Assembly (NCBI GenBank): GCA_947623865.1
Contig: CANQIC010000009.1
Span: 1-55,442, forward strand
Origin: an uncultured Clostridia bacterium
Lineage (GTDB): Bacteria; Bacillota; Clostridia; TANB77; CAG-508
Direction of reading: 5' to 3'
DNA: 55,442 nucleotides
In this document: positions 28,659 through 38,054 of the stretch, piece after piece
Layout of the letters: the number at the start of each line of letters is the position of its first letter
Numbering within the stretch: position 1 is the stretch's first letter
Program-made: the position numbers and the translations under genes
The notes under the pieces: model-generated
Told to the model about the DNA's origin: nothing
Databases searched by the model: none
What the model saw: only the letters and a program-made list of their open reading frames with translations

Positions 28659-30516
28659 ATGAATAAACTTTTAGATAAAATAAATAATCCCAAAGATTTA
28701 AAAAAGTTAAATGTATTAGAAAAACAGGAATTAGCAAAAGAAATAAGAGAGTATCTATTAGAAATAGTGTCTAGTAATGGAGGACATCTGGCATCTAATT
28801 TAGGAGTTGTAGAATTAACTATTGCTCTTCATAGTGTATTTAATTGCCCAGAAGATAAAATAGTATGGGATGTAGGCCATCAGTCTTATGTTCATAAGAT
28901 ATTGACTGGAAGAAGAGAAAAAATGAAAACTCTAAGGAAAATAGGGGGAATTTCAGGATTTCCTAAAACTTCTGAATCAGAATATGATAGCTTTGATACA
29001 GGACATAGCAGTACCTCTATATCTGTAGCTTTAGGAATGGCAAGAGCAAGAGATTTGTTAAATAAAAATAATAAAGTAATAGCAGTAATAGGCGATGGGT
29101 CACTTACTGGAGGAATGGCAATTGAAGCATTAAATGATGCAGGAAGTAGTAAAACAAATATAATAGTAATATTAAATGATAATGAAATGAGCATATCTAA
29201 AAATGTTGGAGGAATTCCGGCTTTACTTACAAAAATAAGAATTAAAAAAACATATACAAGATCAAATAATTGTATAAAGAGATTTTTTAATAAAGTTCCA
29301 ATTATAGGAAAACCTATTGTAAATTTAGCACATATAATTAAAAGAGGAATAAAACAAGCAGTTATTCCAAATATGTATTTTGAAGATATAGGATTTACAT
29401 ATTTAGGACCAGTAGATGGACACAATATACAAGAGCTTGAAAATATATTATATAAAAGTCAAAATATAAAAGGACCTATTTTGATACACGCTATTACAAA
29501 AAAAGGAAAAGGGTATGATATAGCAGAGAATAATCCAGACAAATTTCATGGAATATCAAGCTTTGACATAGATACTGGGAAAATTAGAGGAAGTAAGAAG
29601 AAAGATTATTCAAAAAAACTCGGAGAAAAGTTAGTTAAACTTGCTTCAAAAGATGAAAAAATAGTTGCAGTAACTGCGGCAATGAAAGATGGAACAGGAT
29701 TAAAAGAATTTGCAGATAAGTTTCCAAAAAGATTTTTCGATGTAGGAATAGCAGAACAGCATGCTACTCGGACTAATTGCAGGTATGGCTGTATCTGGAT
29801 TAAAACCTGTATTTGCAGTATATTCTTCATTTTTACAAAGAGGATATGACCAATTAATACATGATATTGCAATTCAAAATTTACCTGTAACAATTGCAAT
29901 AGATAGAGCTGGAATAGTGGGAAATGATGGGGAAACACATCAAGGCTTATTTGACTTAGCATTTTTATCTGAAATACCGAATTTTATCATTATGGCTCCA
30001 AAAAACTTTAATGAATTTGATAAAATGATAGAATTTGCTATTAATCTTAATAAACCAGTTGCTATAAGATATCCAAGAGGTGGAGAAGGAAATGTTAAAT
30101 TTGATAAATGCGAAGATATAAATTTAGGAAAGGCTGAAATAATAAAAGAAGGAAAAGACTTAAGTTTAATTGCAATTGGTAAAATGAATGAAAGAGCAGT
30201 AGAAGTATCACAGATACTAGAAAAAAATAATATAGATGCAGAAATAATAAATGTTAGATTTTTAAAACCATTAGACAAAGAAGTAATATTAAATTCTGCA
30301 AGAAAAACAAAAAAAGTAATTACAATAGAGGATGGATTATTAAAAGGAGGCTTAGGAACAGCAGTAATAGAAGCTATAAATAGTAGTGATATAAAAGATG
30401 TAAAAGTTAAAACATTTGGATATGATGATTGTTTTGTAAAACATGGTAGTGTGCAAGAAATAGAAAAAGAAAACAAATTAAATGCTGAAAATATAGTTAA
30501 AAGTATTATAAAATAA
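28659..30516 (+). CDS. dxs: 1-deoxy-D-xylulose-5-phosphate synthase, joined across a CGG +1 site
   Basis: 618 residues when joined. Thiamine diphosphate motif GDGSLTGGMAIEALNDAG (about 146-163, with N binding), HLASNLGVVELTIALH near 41-56, transketolase central domain FDVGIAEQHATGLIAGMA (about 359-376) containing the active glutamate and spanning the shift, and C-terminal domain ITIEDGLLKGGLGTAV. It condenses pyruvate and glyceraldehyde-3-phosphate, the first step of the MEP isoprenoid route. The CGG at 29769 breaks the frame inside EQHAT-G. Unshifted reading ends at 29849. RBS agaggtg before ATG 28659. Confidence 0.94.
29769..29772 (+). other. CGG-A +1 recoding site in dxs
   Basis: P-site ACT. 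Gives Gly371 in AEQHATGLIAGMA, essentially invariant in DXS. Confidence 0.96.
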
Positions 30517-30532
30517 GAATAAAAATTAAAAT

Positions 30533-30561
30533 TTTACAAAATTCCTATAATATGCTATAAT
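30533..30561 (+). promoter_or_regulatory. promoter for HD-domain gene
   Basis: -35 TTTACA (30533-30538), 17-base spacer, -10 TATAAT (30556-30561). Confidence 0.75.
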
Positions 30562-30595
30562 AAACGTAATATTAGTATGTTATAGGAGTTATTTT

Positions 30596-32632
30596 ATGAG
30601 TTATTTAGATATAAATAAAAAAATTGCAGAAATGTATAGACAAATGGGATACTCTAAAGATGCTTTATATGATTATAAAGAACCAGATGAGAATTTAATG
30701 AATTATGAAGGGTATTCAAAATATGCTAAAAAATTCAATTTAAGGAAAAGTGATGTATTAGCAATAATGAAGGTTATTACAGAATCAGCAGCATATCAAA
30801 GGAGTTCTCAGAAATCAATGATGGCAACAAAATCGAGTACTATAATACCTCCAGATAATACTGAAGAATTGAAACAAATTTTTAAAGATCCAGAAGCTTT
30901 AATACAAACTAGACAAACTCATGAAAGAGAAGTAGCAGATATTTCCAAAATGATTTCAAATGGACTAGGATTAAATGCAGATTTTGCGTATTTAATTGGT
31001 TTGGTACATGATATAGGACATACATGGAATGGACATATAGGGGAAAGAATATTATCTGCAATAGGAAGATTAAATAATTGTGGATATATTGTACATAATG
31101 CTATGGGTGCTTATATATTAGAAAGAGAAGATATTATAGATAGAGCAATAGAAGAAGTTAATCAATTTAATCCAAAAGCAAAAAAAAGAGATATTAAAGA
31201 ATTCATGAGATATATAATTGATGGTGTTGTATCACATAATGGTGAAGGTGCTGTTGGTAAAATTGTTCCAAATGAAAAAACAAGTAAAGATATGTCAGAA
31301 GAGATAAGAAAATGTTTTACTGAAAAAGGATTTGATAGAAAGATAATGCCAGCAACAATGGAAGGAGCTGTTATTAGGTATGCAGATATCATTGCATATA
31401 CACGTTCTGATATATTAGATGGATTTAGACTAAAAGATACAAATGGAAACAAAATAATTAGCAAATTTGATGATGAGTATTTGTCTATAATAGGGACGGC
31501 TTTAGCAAAGAAAAACAATTTCGAAGAAATGTTAACTTTAGAAAACAAGTTTCTACTAGAAATGTATGGATTATCTAAGAAAATAAAAGAATTAACTCCT
31601 TCAGAAGATAAAATTACTACTGAAAAGGATAAAATAGAATTAGAAAGAACAAAAAAAGAAAGGGATTTAATTGAAGCAAAATATAAAGAGTTTGAGCAGT
31701 ATAAAATAAAGTATGCAAGAGAATATATAAGTAGGATAAGACCTCAAAATGAAGTAAAAACAAAAACAACTCAAATGATGCAAAATGTATTTATAATGGA
31801 TTTGATTGAAGCTAGTAAAGATAAAGGATATATTACAATGTCTCCATTAATGAGAAAAACACTTTTTTCATTAAGAGATTTAAATGTTAGAAAAATAGTT
31901 CCATATGTTAGAAGAGTTTTTGAAGCAGAGGATTTGCCTATTGCTGCACAAGACTTAGTTGATATGTTTACAAATGTTTTAGTAGAGACAGGAATAGCAT
32001 ATAACTCAATTCCGGAAGATGTAAGGAAAAATATTGAACCAGCTTACACAAATGAAGAATGTGAAGAAATGAAACAAAAAATAGATGAAAATCAAAAGCT
32101 TTCTTATGAAAGAAAAATATGTCATTATTATACAAAGCAAAAACCACAAAATTTAGAATTTACCTATGCAAATGTTTTGGATGCAATGAGAGATATTGCT
32201 AAGCACGACATTGATATCGCAATAGGAGAAGAAAAATATGTTGGAGAGCTAAAAGAAACATATGAGTCTACTAAAATTAATCCAATAAAAAGAAAAATTG
32301 GAGAAATGGGGAAAACTTCAGAAACAATGACATATGAAGATAAAGAAATACTTCTAGAGCAATTAATAAAAGAAAGACAAAAAGATATAGAAAGAGCAGT
32401 TGCAAGTAAAATGGCTATTGAATATGTTGGAGGGATGACAGATAATACTATTTTAGCAGTATTAATAGAAAGAAATCTTATATCGAGAAAACAATTAATT
32501 GAAGGTTATGGAAGAGCAGAGCCAGGAAAGCAAGCAGCAGATTCAGGAGTACAAACTCTTCAAAAGATATTTAAAGATAACGAATCAATGATATATCCAG
32601 ATGATAAAGAAGATGAGGAAATTTCTCTTTAA
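30596..32632 (+). CDS. HD-domain hydrolase, dGTPase-like
   Basis: 678 residues. HD-domain residues are visible: QTRQTHEREVADIS (about 101-114), GLVHDIGHTWNGHIGE (about 136-151) and later IRYADIIAYTRSDI (about 260-273). The H...HD...D order and R-rich flanks are those of dNTP triphosphohydrolases. A long charged helical part follows (330-680). It probably cleaves dNTPs to nucleoside and triphosphate, or another phosphoester. The C-terminal half is not recognised. ATG 30596 has aggag before it and its own promoter. A terminator follows. Confidence 0.7.
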   Translation: MSYLDINKKIAEMYRQMGYSKDALYDYKEPDENLMNYEGYSKYAKKFNLRKSDVLAIMKVITESAAYQRSSQKSMMATKSSTIIPPDNTEELKQIFKDPEALIQTRQTHEREVADISKMISNGLGLNADFAYLIGLVHDIGHTWNGHIGERILSAIGRLNNCGYIVHNAMGAYILEREDIIDRAIEEVNQFNPKAKKRDIKEFMRYIIDGVVSHNGEGAVGKIVPNEKTSKDMSEEIRKCFTEKGFDRKIMPATMEGAVIRYADIIAYTRSDILDGFRLKDTNGNKIISKFDDEYLSIIGTALAKKNNFEEMLTLENKFLLEMYGLSKKIKELTPSEDKITTEKDKIELERTKKERDLIEAKYKEFEQYKIKYAREYISRIRPQNEVKTKTTQMMQNVFIMDLIEASKDKGYITMSPLMRKTLFSLRDLNVRKIVPYVRRVFEAEDLPIAAQDLVDMFTNVLVETGIAYNSIPEDVRKNIEPAYTNEECEEMKQKIDENQKLSYERKICHYYTKQKPQNLEFTYANVLDAMRDIAKHDIDIAIGEEKYVGELKETYESTKINPIKRKIGEMGKTSETMTYEDKEILLEQLIKERQKDIERAVASKMAIEYVGGMTDNTILAVLIERNLISRKQLIEGYGRAEPGKQAADSGVQTLQKIFKDNESMIYPDDKEDEEISL

Positions 32633-32657
32633 AAATTAATTTTATTAAAAATAAAAT

Positions 32658-32690
32658 AAAGAATATAGTTTATTTTAGCTATATTCTTTT
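32658..32690 (+). terminator. terminator after HD gene
   Basis: 11-bp stem AAAGAATATAG / CTATATTCTTT with a T-rich end. Confidence 0.8.
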
Positions 32691-32793
32691 AAATTGTATA
32701 AATACTTGATTTTTTTCATAAAATATAATAAAATATAGAAAATTTTAATAAGAAACATATAAGAAAAAATAGTATAGAAAAGGGGTAATAAAT

Positions 32794-33363
32794 ATGGCAG
32801 AAGTTTATATGGCAGGAGATGTAAGAAATGGAACAACATTTGAACTTGATGGTTCAGTATTTAAAGTTGTTGAATTTCAACATGTAAAACCAGGAAAGGG
32901 AGCAGCATTTGTTAGAACAAAATTAAAAAATGTAATAACAGGAGCAGTTTTAGAAAAAACATTTAATCCATCTGAAAAATTGCAAGGTGCAGAAATAGAA
33001 AAAAAGGAAATGCAATATTTATATAATGATGGAGAATTATATTATTTTATGGATAATGAAACATATGATCAAATACCACTTAACAAATCAGATTTAGGTG
33101 ATACATTAAAATATCTAAAAGAGAATATGACAGTAAAAATATTATCTTTTAAAGGAAATGTATTTGCTGTAGAGCCACCTATGTTTGTAGAATTAGAAGT
33201 TACATATACAGAACCAGGATTTGCTGGAAACACAGCAGGAGCAGGACAAACAAAACCGGCAGAATTAGAAACAGGTTGTTCAATAAATGTACCTTTATTT
33301 GTAAATACAGGAGATATAATTAGAATAGACACAAGAACTGGCGAATATATGGAAAGAATTTAA
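32794..33363 (+). CDS. efp: translation elongation factor P
   Basis: 189 residues. [20 protein letters not shown], then the KOW-like domain with [15 protein letters not shown] (about 31-45, tip lysine region), the middle OB domain [18 protein letters not shown], and C-terminal signature [21 protein letters not shown] relieves ribosomes stalled at polyproline. Normal length. RBS aaggggt. The conserved loop KPGKG suggests a lysine-type EF-P. Its presence next to recoding-rich genes is coincidental as far as the sequence shows. Confidence 0.95.
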   Translation: MAEVYMAGDVRNGTTFELDGSVFKVVEFQHVKPGKGAAFVRTKLKNVITGAVLEKTFNPSEKLQGAEIEKKEMQYLYNDGELYYFMDNETYDQIPLNKSDLGDTLKYLKENMTVKILSFKGNVFAVEPPMFVELEVTYTEPGFAGNTAGAGQTKPAELETGCSINVPLFVNTGDIIRIDTRTGEYMERI

Positions 33364-33386
33364 TTATAAAAGGAAGGTTTAAGTTA

Positions 33387-33839
33387 ATGTCTAATTTAAA
33401 TGTTAAATTTAAAAAAATACTAGAGGATTTAGAACAAAACATACAGAATAAAGAGGATTTAGATTATATAAAAGTTCAAATATTTAATTTATATAATTTA
33501 TTCTTTGATGAAATAAATAGAATAGAAGATATGACAGCATCAAGAATGGAAACAATTGCAGGAACTCAAGCAGTATTACAGGAAAAAGTTGAAACTCTTG
33601 AAAATGAAATAAAATCAATGGAAAAAGAGTTATACATTGATGAAGAAAGTGATTTTTCAATTACTTGTCCATACTGTAATAATGAGTTCATTGTAGATTG
33701 TGAAGAATTAAAGGATGAAATAGAATGCCCAGAATGTAATAATATAATAGAATTAGACTGGGGAGATGAAAATAATGGACATAATGAATGTGAACATGAT
33801 TGTTCACATTGTAATCACGATGAAGATGATGATATGTAA
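33387..33839 (+). CDS. CD1247-like coiled-coil and zinc-ribbon protein
   Basis: 150 residues. The first 85 form a coiled coil (EDLEQNIQNKEDLDYIKVQIF). Then a zinc ribbon, CPYC...CPEC (about 93-119), and a histidine/cysteine/acid-rich tail NECEHDCSHCNHDEDDDM that could bind metals. This matches a clostridial family named for CD1247. Function unknown. It follows efp by 23 bases, probably in the same transcript. A hairpin with GAACAAAG/CTTTGTTC arms follows (33845-33873). Confidence 0.65.
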   Translation: MSNLNVKFKKILEDLEQNIQNKEDLDYIKVQIFNLYNLFFDEINRIEDMTASRMETIAGTQAVLQEKVETLENEIKSMEKELYIDEESDFSITCPYCNNEFIVDCEELKDEIECPECNNIIELDWGDENNGHNECEHDCSHCNHDEDDDM

Positions 33840-33841
33840 AT

Positions 33842-33985
33842 TATAGAACAAAGCGAAGAAGTTGCCCTTTGTTCTTACTAATTTAAGTTTTTTCGACTGA
33901 AGGGAGAAAATCTCAAAGGCAATAGTGATTACAGCATTTAATATAATAGAAATTTTGGAGAAATTTCCTATTATATTAATAATAA
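33842..33985. repeat. structured repeat element, copy 3, with terminator
   Basis: Begins with the GAACAAAG/CTTTGTTC hairpin, continues with core AATCTCAAAGGCAATAGTGA shared with copies 1 and 2, and ends with a long hairpin (TAATATAATAGAAATTT / AAATTTCCTATTATATTA). Here it lies between two converging genes, so it is not simply an upstream leader. Confidence 0.6.
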
Positions 33986-34579
33986 TCTAAAGGATTGACG
34001 GCTTTGCCGTCTTTTTTTATACTTAAATGTAAATGAGGTCCAGTAGTAGAACCGATTTGTTGGATTTCCATTTGTATCTCTATATGGATTGTTAGGGACT
34101 CCATATACATTTTTAGGACCAACACTCGCAACAATTTCTCCTTGATTTATATATTGACCTTCATGAACAATAAAATTAGGGGATACATGAGAATAAGATG
34201 ATGATATATTTCCATTGGTAATAGTAACAGTATAACCATTTGCACCATTAAAGCCAATAAAAGTAACTTTTCCAGAAAAAACAGCAATAATATTTGTTCC
34301 CATAGGTGCACCTATATCCATACCGTAGTGAAAAGAAGAACGACCAGTTGTTGGAGATTTTCTTGCTCCAAAATTAGAAGTAATAGTTGTATATCCAGGC
34401 GTTGGCCAAATAAAGCCAGAAGAACTAATATCAATGTTATTAGTGTTATTACTTGTAACATAAGAAGAAACATATCCATATTCGGACAATGTAGGAATAA
34501 ATATGCATAATGAAAATATTAATATAAGAGTAATAAATATAATAAAAAAAGAAAAAGATTTAAAAGGATTAAAAAACAT
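33976..34579 (-). CDS. M23 (LytM-type) peptidase, joined across a CGG +1 site
   Basis: 200 residues when joined. N-terminal membrane segment (about 10-30). The LytM core: FHYGMDIGAPMGTNI (zinc ligands H and D), GYTVTITNGN, SYSHVSPNFIVHEGQYINQGEIVASVG, then, only in the shifted frame, NPTNGSTTGPHLHLSIKKDGKAVNPLDYY. The HxH zinc-site motif TGPHLHL and the true stop exist only after skipping C of the minus-strand CGG (34054). It cuts peptide cross-links of the cell wall outside the membrane. ATG 34579 follows ggagg. Minus-strand location shows the rule follows the coding strand. Confidence 0.9.
34051..34054 (-). other. CGG-T +1 recoding site in M23 peptidase
   Basis: P-site AAT. Gives Gly176 in NGSTTGPHLHL. 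Seen on the complementary strand relative to most other sites. Confidence 0.95.
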
Positions 34580-34604
34580 AAGACCTCCAGAAATAAATGA
34601 AGAG

Positions 34605-34729
34605 TTAAGAATAAAAAGTGAAAAGTAAAAATGAAGAGTACAAACTTGCTTTTAAAGTGCCCCCTTAAATAACAAATCTATTTTTCACTCTTCATTCTTA
34701 TCTCTTCACTCTCGCGTAAGCGAGTTTGG
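34605..34729. repeat. dispersed AGTGAAAAG-type repeat, intergenic
   Basis: AAGTGAAAAGTAAAAATGAAG near 34617 and its inverted counterpart ttttcactcttcattctt near 34681 form a large palindrome. Related sequence occurs near 13360 and 41185. No gene seen. Confidence 0.5.
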
Positions 34730-34804
34730 TGGCAGGGGTAGAAGGATTCGAACCCTCACAGGCGGTTTTGGAGACCGATGTGCTACCATTGACACTATAC
34801 CCCT
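34730..34804 (-). tRNA. tRNA-Trp(CCA)
   Basis: Acceptor AGGGGTA pairs with TACCCCT, anticodon loop CTCCAAA gives CCA (codon UGG), T-loop GGTTCGAATCC, CCA encoded, with a second CCA right after. Confidence 0.93.
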
Positions 34805-34898
34805 AAATTTAGTTACTTAATTATATTAGCATATATTCAAAATATATGCAAGAAAAATAATAAATTTTTCTTATAATAAAATAAAAAGCGTAATGAAT

Positions 34899-34953
34899 AA
34901 AACACAAAGAAACAGGAATAAATTATTTACTGCCTGTTTCTTTGTGTTTAGTT
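34899..34953. terminator. terminator of lipoprotein gene
   Basis: Arms AACACAAAGAAACAGG / CCTGTTTCTTTGTGTT with A-rich and T-rich ends. Confidence 0.85.
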
Positions 34954-34963
34954 AAAATGTTTG

Positions 34964-35488
34964 TTACTTAGTACTAAAATCAAACACTTTAAGAATTGCC
35001 TCTTTTGGAATGTGTAATTCATTTTTTACAGTAGGTTTTCCATATTTAGTTCTTTTTTCTCCTTCTACTAAATATGTTTGCCATTTTTTTCGTAACAAAT
35101 ATGGGGTTTCTCCATCCGCAATAAAAAACAATGGAGTTTTTTTAGCATTTAATGTTTTAAACATGACTTTACCAGTTTTAGGATTAGCTATATAATAAAA
35201 CTTATAAACATCAGTTTGTTTTATTTCTCCATTAGTATTATTGCTTAATTTAGTGGTAGAAATAAAAAAAACTCTGAATGAATTTAAGTTTATAGATTCA
35301 CTAATTCTTCCATTAATTTGTACATCATGACCTGCAGAAATTAAATCAAATTTAACCTCTTTATATACTTTTTCATATTTTGCAGATGAACAACCGCTAA
35401 GAAGAAAAAATACTCCTAATATAGCAATCATCCGTAAAAAAGACCTTAATGTTTTTGATTTAGATGTTTGAATTAGAAAACTTAACAT
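34964..35488 (-). CDS. lipoprotein, contains a non-shifting CGG
   Basis: 174 residues from ATG 35488 (aaaggag 8 bases upstream; the ATG at 35506 is inside the RBS). Signal: MLSFLIQTSKSKTLRSFLR then a hydrophobic core and lipobox LLSGC, so the mature protein starts at Cys about 33 and is lipid-anchored. The rest is beta-rich with no family recognised (SESINLNSFRVFF, KYGKPTVKNELHIP). The CGG at 35434, the codon before MIAIL, must be read through for the basic n-region: a +1 skip would give GGA TGA, a stop. Alternatively translation restarts at that overlapping ATG. It is one of two real exceptions to the CGG rule. Confidence 0.65.
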   Translation of the reverse strand: MLSFLIQTSKSKTLRSFLRMIAILGVFFLLSGCSSAKYEKVYKEVKFDLISAGHDVQINGRISESINLNSFRVFFISTTKLSNNTNGEIKQTDVYKFYYIANPKTGKVMFKTLNAKKTPLFFIADGETPYLLRKKWQTYLVEGEKRTKYGKPTVKNELHIPKEAILKVFDFSTK

Positions 35489-35727
35489 TTTAACCGCTCC
35501 TTTCAAATTATTTCTCTTAAATTATTTTGAGAATAATTATAAAAGTCTGACCAACAGTATATCACTGTACTTTTATATTTGTGATTATAGCATAATTTTA
35601 TGTTGATTTCAATGCATTAATAAAAAAATAAGAACTTTGGAATTCAAATAAAGTTTAAAATAAAAGTAGACACAAAAAGAAACTATTTACTTTTTTTAGA
35701 TGAGTGAATATGAAAAAGGAAAAAATA

Positions 35728-35756
35728 TTGTATAACATTTAAAAATATAGTATAAT
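35728..35756 (+). promoter_or_regulatory. tmRNA promoter
   Basis: -35 TTGTAT (35728-35733), 17-base spacer, -10 TATAAT (35751-35756), 14 bases before the tmRNA 5' end. Confidence 0.8.
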
Positions 35757-35769
35757 AATATATGTATAT

Positions 35770-36127
35770 GGGGATGTAATTGGTTTCGACAGTAATTTAG
35801 AAGTATGAACTGCGAGTAGTGGATGGTTGCTTTGGCCACTTAAAAAAAGCAAATTAAAAATAAACGCTGATAATGAATTAGCATACGCTGCCTAATAATG
35901 GTGGTGTCGTTTTACCGTAAAGCCTACTGTTACGGATAAAGCGCCGATTAAAGTAGGAAACGAAATTATTCATTGCCTTTAAGAATAATGGGTAACAAAA
36001 GAGGCTACCTATTATTACCGTTTGTTTGTTAATGATAATATTAGGGAAGACTAATAACAAACTACACTCGTAGATGTTTGTGTGGAAAAATTATTGGACG
36101 AGGGTTCAACTCCCTCCATCTCCACCA
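35770..36127 (+). ncRNA. ssrA: transfer-messenger RNA (tmRNA)
   Basis: 358 nt. 5' GGGGATG pairs with 3' CATCTCC before encoded A-CCA. TTTCGACAG follows at the start, and GGGTTCAACTCCC is the T-arm. The tag frame ends ...NADNELAYAA then TAA TAA (35893); its resume codon is uncertain. It rescues stalled ribosomes. This function may matter in a genome where CGG codons force unusual decoding, which is inference. Confidence 0.95.
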
Positions 36128-36128
36128 A

Positions 36129-36165
36129 AAGAAAAGTCACAACTTTATGTTGTGGCTTTTCTTTT
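36129..36165 (+). terminator. terminator after tmRNA
   Basis: Arms AAGAAAAGTCACAAC / GTTGTGGCTTTTCTT with TTTAT loop and T tail. Confidence 0.85.
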
Positions 36166-36239
36166 GAATTTTAAATTGGAGGAGTTGAAAAGGAGGATAA
36201 GAAAAAGGTCCAGTGGACCTTTTTCACGACGCGGCTCGC

Positions 36240-36260
36240 CAACTCCCTCCATCTCCACCA
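36240..36260 (+). repeat. duplicated tmRNA 3' end (attachment-site scar)
   Basis: 21 bases identical to the tmRNA end at 36107-36127, 112 bp downstream, and directly followed by the tRNA-type trailer. This is the pattern left by integration into ssrA, with the element since lost or reduced to the 112-bp filler. Confidence 0.75.
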
Positions 36261-36340
36261 ACGACGTATCTGTTCGAATTATATAGAATAGAATATATAA
36301 ATACCATTCTGAAATAAGACAAAATATTTTCGAAAATCAA
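36261..36340 (+). terminator. shared trailer module B
   Basis: ACGACGTATCTGTTCGAAT after CCA, then ATAAATACCATTCTGAAA. It is homologous to modules at 25999 and 54192, but its terminator half is degraded. Confidence 0.55.
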
Positions 36341-36430
36341 GAAACTTGCTATTTTCATTGTAATATATAGAAACTATTGTTATAATTTAGCATATAATAT
36401 ATTTCTTAAACAATAAAATAGGAGAAAAAG

Positions 36431-37654
36431 ATGGAACAAGAAAATAGAAGATATATAGCAATAATTTCGTTCTTTAGAAAATTTATAAGAGTTTTCTTTA
36501 ATTTATTTTTTAATATATATATATTAAAAATAGTAAATAATGATTTGAGTTTTATGATAAAATATACATTATTTGGAGTCATTATAGAATTTATAATTTG
36601 TTATATTATATTAAAATATATTAACTCAAGAAATGCAAAAATTATATACAAAGCGAGTTTCCCTTTATTAATATTAAATATACTAGCATTATTAGTATTT
36701 AAAGAAAATATAGTTAAATACATTTACTTATTTAAAATATTAGAAAGACTAGCAGAAGTATGTTATTCAATGCCATATGAATTAATAGTAATTGGATCAA
36801 ATAATAATGACACTATGAGTAGCTTTATAGCAAATATAAATATACTTTCGAGTATTTCGACAATACTAACTCCTGTTTTTTCAGGCTTTATAATACAGAA
36901 ATTTTCTTACTACATGCTATTTGTTATTTTAATATTAGAAACATTAATTATTATAGCAATATCATTTAAAATAAAAGATTTTACAGTTAGTGACAAAAAG
37001 CTAGAATTGAGAAAATTCCTTAAAATAACTAAAGATAAAAAACATATACAAGATATTTATAAATGTATGTTTTATAGAAGAATATCATCTCAAGGAGCTA
37101 TGACAGAATTATTACCAATAATATTATTTTTAAGATTAGGAACAGAAATGGACTTAGGTACATATAATTCAATTTTTGCAATAATTTCAATAATATCATT
37201 ACAAATATTAAAAATACTAAATAAGAAAAAAATAAAAAAAGACTTTTACCCATACTTAGCAATTATAATATTTTTATCCTCATTATTAGTAGTATATAAT
37301 TCAAACTTTATTACATTGCTAATGTACTATATTTTAATGAACTCTTTAGGTACAATAATTGAATCAGAATCATGTAGTATAGTATATTCAGCAATAAAAA
37401 CAAAAGATTTAATAGAATATAAGAAAGAGCATATACTCACCTATAATATTTATATGGCAATAGGGCAGATAATTAGTTATAGTCTAATATATATATTATA
37501 TAATTATTTCTATGATGTAAATATATTATCAATATCGGTTTCAATATTAATGTTTTTCTTGATAATATCAGCAATTTACTTGAAAAAAACAGAAAATTAT
37601 TTGAAAACAATTAAACATAAATTAAATAATATAAAAGAATGTGAAAATATTTAA
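36431..37654 (+). CDS. MFS-like multi-helix membrane protein
   Basis: 407 residues with about 12 hydrophobic helices, short loops and I/L/N-rich sequence. Halves are separated by a charged loop near 195-215 (KLELRKFLKITKDKKHIQDIYK), the two-half layout of major facilitator transporters. No substrate-specific motif recognised. RBS aggag before ATG 36431. It follows the tmRNA integration scar, so it might be accessory. The frame is intact and has no in-frame CGG. Confidence 0.6.
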   Translation: MEQENRRYIAIISFFRKFIRVFFNLFFNIYILKIVNNDLSFMIKYTLFGVIIEFIICYIILKYINSRNAKIIYKASFPLLILNILALLVFKENIVKYIYLFKILERLAEVCYSMPYELIVIGSNNNDTMSSFIANINILSSISTILTPVFSGFIIQKFSYYMLFVILILETLIIIAISFKIKDFTVSDKKLELRKFLKITKDKKHIQDIYKCMFYRRISSQGAMTELLPIILFLRLGTEMDLGTYNSIFAIISIISLQILKILNKKKIKKDFYPYLAIIIFLSSLLVVYNSNFITLLMYYILMNSLGTIIESESCSIVYSAIKTKDLIEYKKEHILTYNIYMAIGQIISYSLIYILYNYFYDVNILSISVSILMFFLIISAIYLKKTENYLKTIKHKLNNIKECENI

Positions 37655-37902
37655 AGTGTACCTAACTTAAATCTACTGGGTTAGGACTTATGACAAAGTT
37701 AAAGTCCTATAAAGAATAAATTAATATTAGCAATATCTATAAGTCAAAGCAAGTGGTCAGGTCTTATATATAATACAAAAGAAAATTATGAAAAGTTTGA
37801 TAGTATGTAAAAAGAAATAAATGAAGAATAAAGTAAATACAATAAATTGAATTATATAAAGAGAGTTTGAAACAAGTCTGTATAATTTTTTAGTCATTTG
37901 TA
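37655..37902. other. intergenic remnant region
   Basis: Contains GGTTAGGACTTATGACAAA followed by AGTCCTATAAA, matching the leader of the relaxase remnant at 26134. Beyond that only broken short frames are seen. Probably mobile-element debris. Confidence 0.45.
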
Positions 37903-38046
37903 TTGCAATTTATAAAAAATATGATATACTTTAATAAATTAATTGATGTTTGTATCAATAGTCAAGAGAGCCGAAAAAGTTGTAGATATCTACGTCAATG
38001 GCACCAAAAAACAAAATCACAACGATTAGTTGTGATTTTGTTTTTT
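37903..38046 (+). ncRNA. candidate small RNA with promoter and terminator
   Basis: -35 TTGCAA (37903-37908), 16-base spacer, -10 TATACT (37925-37930). About 105 nt later a strong hairpin (CAAAATCACAAC / GTTGTGATTTTG) ends in TTTTTT at 38046. No open frame lies between. The terminator also serves the opposite-strand gene ending at 38055. The transcript family is unknown. Confidence 0.5.
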
Positions 38047-38054
38047 GGATTAAA

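Noticed and set aside
6743..30516. Pseudogenes / genome decay for punA, ftsK, radA, disA, dxs
   Set aside because: Frames are intact on both sides, motifs are unspoilt, all breaks are of one kind, and several genes are normally essential.
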